A DNA stretch of 64,000 bases from Montifringilla adamsi (taxonomy: Eukaryota; Chordata; Aves; Passeriformes; Passeridae), in contig JAGGNK010007004.1 of the NCBI GenBank assembly GCA_017590115.1, positions 9,050,418-9,114,417 of the forward strand, read 5' to 3'. Below, in pieces: positions 62,801 through 64,000 of the stretch. The notes beneath the pieces are model-generated. The model was not told where the DNA came from, did no database searches, and saw nothing but the letters and a program-made list of their open reading frames with translations. The translations under genes and the position numbers were made by a program. Position 1 is the stretch's first letter. The number at the start of each line of letters is the position of its first letter.

Positions 62801-64000
62801 GAAGAAGAAAAGAAAAGATGTTTCCTTGTGGCATTGTTTAAGGCTGAGGAGAATGACAAGCATAACCTGTTGGTTAATGGAGACACTGTTTATTCTAAGA
62901 TGTGGTTCATATTATGCAAGAGAAGCAAGTAGTTCGCTGCAGACTTCCCTTCCACTCATCTGCTTGGGCCAAATTCTGCTCCCTTGCTCCAAGTAATTGT
63001 ATGAACTAAACGCAGAGCTTTTCTCCCTGGAGTCATAGGGATAGGATTTTTTATCCAAAAAAGAGATATCAGGAGAAGCACTTAGAGAGCTAGTGGAGAA
63101 TTATCTGCCACAGTTATTTTACTGTTTGTTGAAACTGCTGGCCTGCTGAGGTGGTCCTTTCTGCAGAACTACATTTGTTGTGAGGAAATAAGAATCAGTT
63201 ACAAATCCTCAGAAATGGAAAGAAGAACAGAAAAAGGGATTGAAAGAATGAAATGCCATGGCCCACATGGCTCCTGCCAGACACAGATGATGCAGGCTCA
63301 AGGGATTGATCTGAAGGAGACAAAGCAGGGATTTGCTCGGGGATCTTGCAGCCTCTGTTTGAAAGTTATGGTTGCTGAGCAAAGCAGTTTTCCAAACATT
63401 GGAGCAGTTCCTAGCTCTATCCTATTGAAACCTGGACAAAGAAATGAAGCAAAGGAGAGAGGAAGGGCAAGAAGGAAGATTTGCTGATTTTCAGGACATA
63501 TTAGATGTTTCCTATGCTACTTGTTTTCTATGCAAGTATCTCTCAGTGAGGGTTTAAACTTGGAGTCGTAACACGGGTGACAGGTCTGTGTGCAAGTAAA
63601 GTTAACGAATTCCCATTTCTCTCACCTTCCAAATCATCTTCTGATGTCAGATCTCTTCTCAGGAGGTAAATTAAGGTAAACCTCAAACACATTATGTGCC
63701 AGGATCGACAGAAGTAAGGTAGCACATTTCCTTCCTTCTGAGAGTTTCCTGGAGATGCCTTTGAGCAGCTGTTGTTTACACTAGATCTACTGCAATGAAT
63801 CCTTTCTTTTACTGACCCTAAATGTCCTTTGCACTGGAAAGACCAAACTGTCATGGAACTCAACTCATTACTGGTTCCAAACACTGTTAAAGACAGAAGA
63901 TCTGATTTGCATCTCTGGTATCAAAGTTCAATCAATCAAAGTTCAGCTGAATTATCCTCACAGTTGTTTGTGTTTTTCTATTTTCACCTTTCTCTGAAAG
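59883..64000. other. Intergenic DNA at the right edge: no gene recognised
   Basis: AT-rich, no recognisable coding exon, RNA gene or named repeat. A tiny duplication of TTAGGGAATG occurs at about 60124-60143. Confidence 0.6.

Overview
This is 64 kb of nuclear DNA from a bird. Three things support that. The one real protein-coding gene is an avian-type PTHLH (parathyroid hormone-related protein). There are two CR1 retrotransposon remnants, the dominant interspersed repeat of birds. Introns and flanks are long, AT-rich and poor in genes, with no bacterial-style gene packing. I cannot place the species. In vertebrates PTHLH usually lies between KLHL42 and CCDC91 (known synteny), but neither neighbour reaches this window.

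Layout. Bases 1 to about 25,465 are intergenic DNA 3' of PTHLH. They hold simple repeats and one CR1 3' end (17,160-17,332), whose short tail repeat has expanded into a block of nearly 1 kb (17,333-18,302). PTHLH runs on the minus strand. A noncoding 5' region with candidate promoters lies in a CpG island patchwork (about 35,000-40,800). The prepro exon is 35,527-35,405, the main coding exon 29,943-29,517, and an alternative terminal exon with a long conserved 3'UTR lies at 25,967 to about 25,470. From about 41,000 to 64,000 is intergenic DNA 5' of the gene. It carries a tRNA-SINE-like remnant, an old sauropsid repeat, a decayed CR1 reverse transcriptase fragment and microsatellites.

How the gene works. 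Reading through the main coding exon gives a 175-residue precursor (36-residue prepro, 139-residue mature peptide). Splicing at the donor that overlaps the stop codon joins the terminal exon and gives a 177-residue precursor (141-residue mature peptide). These lengths match the mammalian 1-139 and 1-141 forms. The start, both splice junctions, both stops and the polyadenylation signal can be read directly from the sequence. The first noncoding exons and promoters are inferred only from TATA-like and splice-like signals.

Nearly all other open reading frames are chance frames in CpG-rich or repetitive DNA. I see no tRNA or rRNA gene, no CRISPR array and no undescribed multi-gene system. The most interesting points are the two-ended PTHLH transcript, the candidate distal TATA promoter, the expanded CR1 tail and several AT-rich blocks that may be conserved regulatory DNA.
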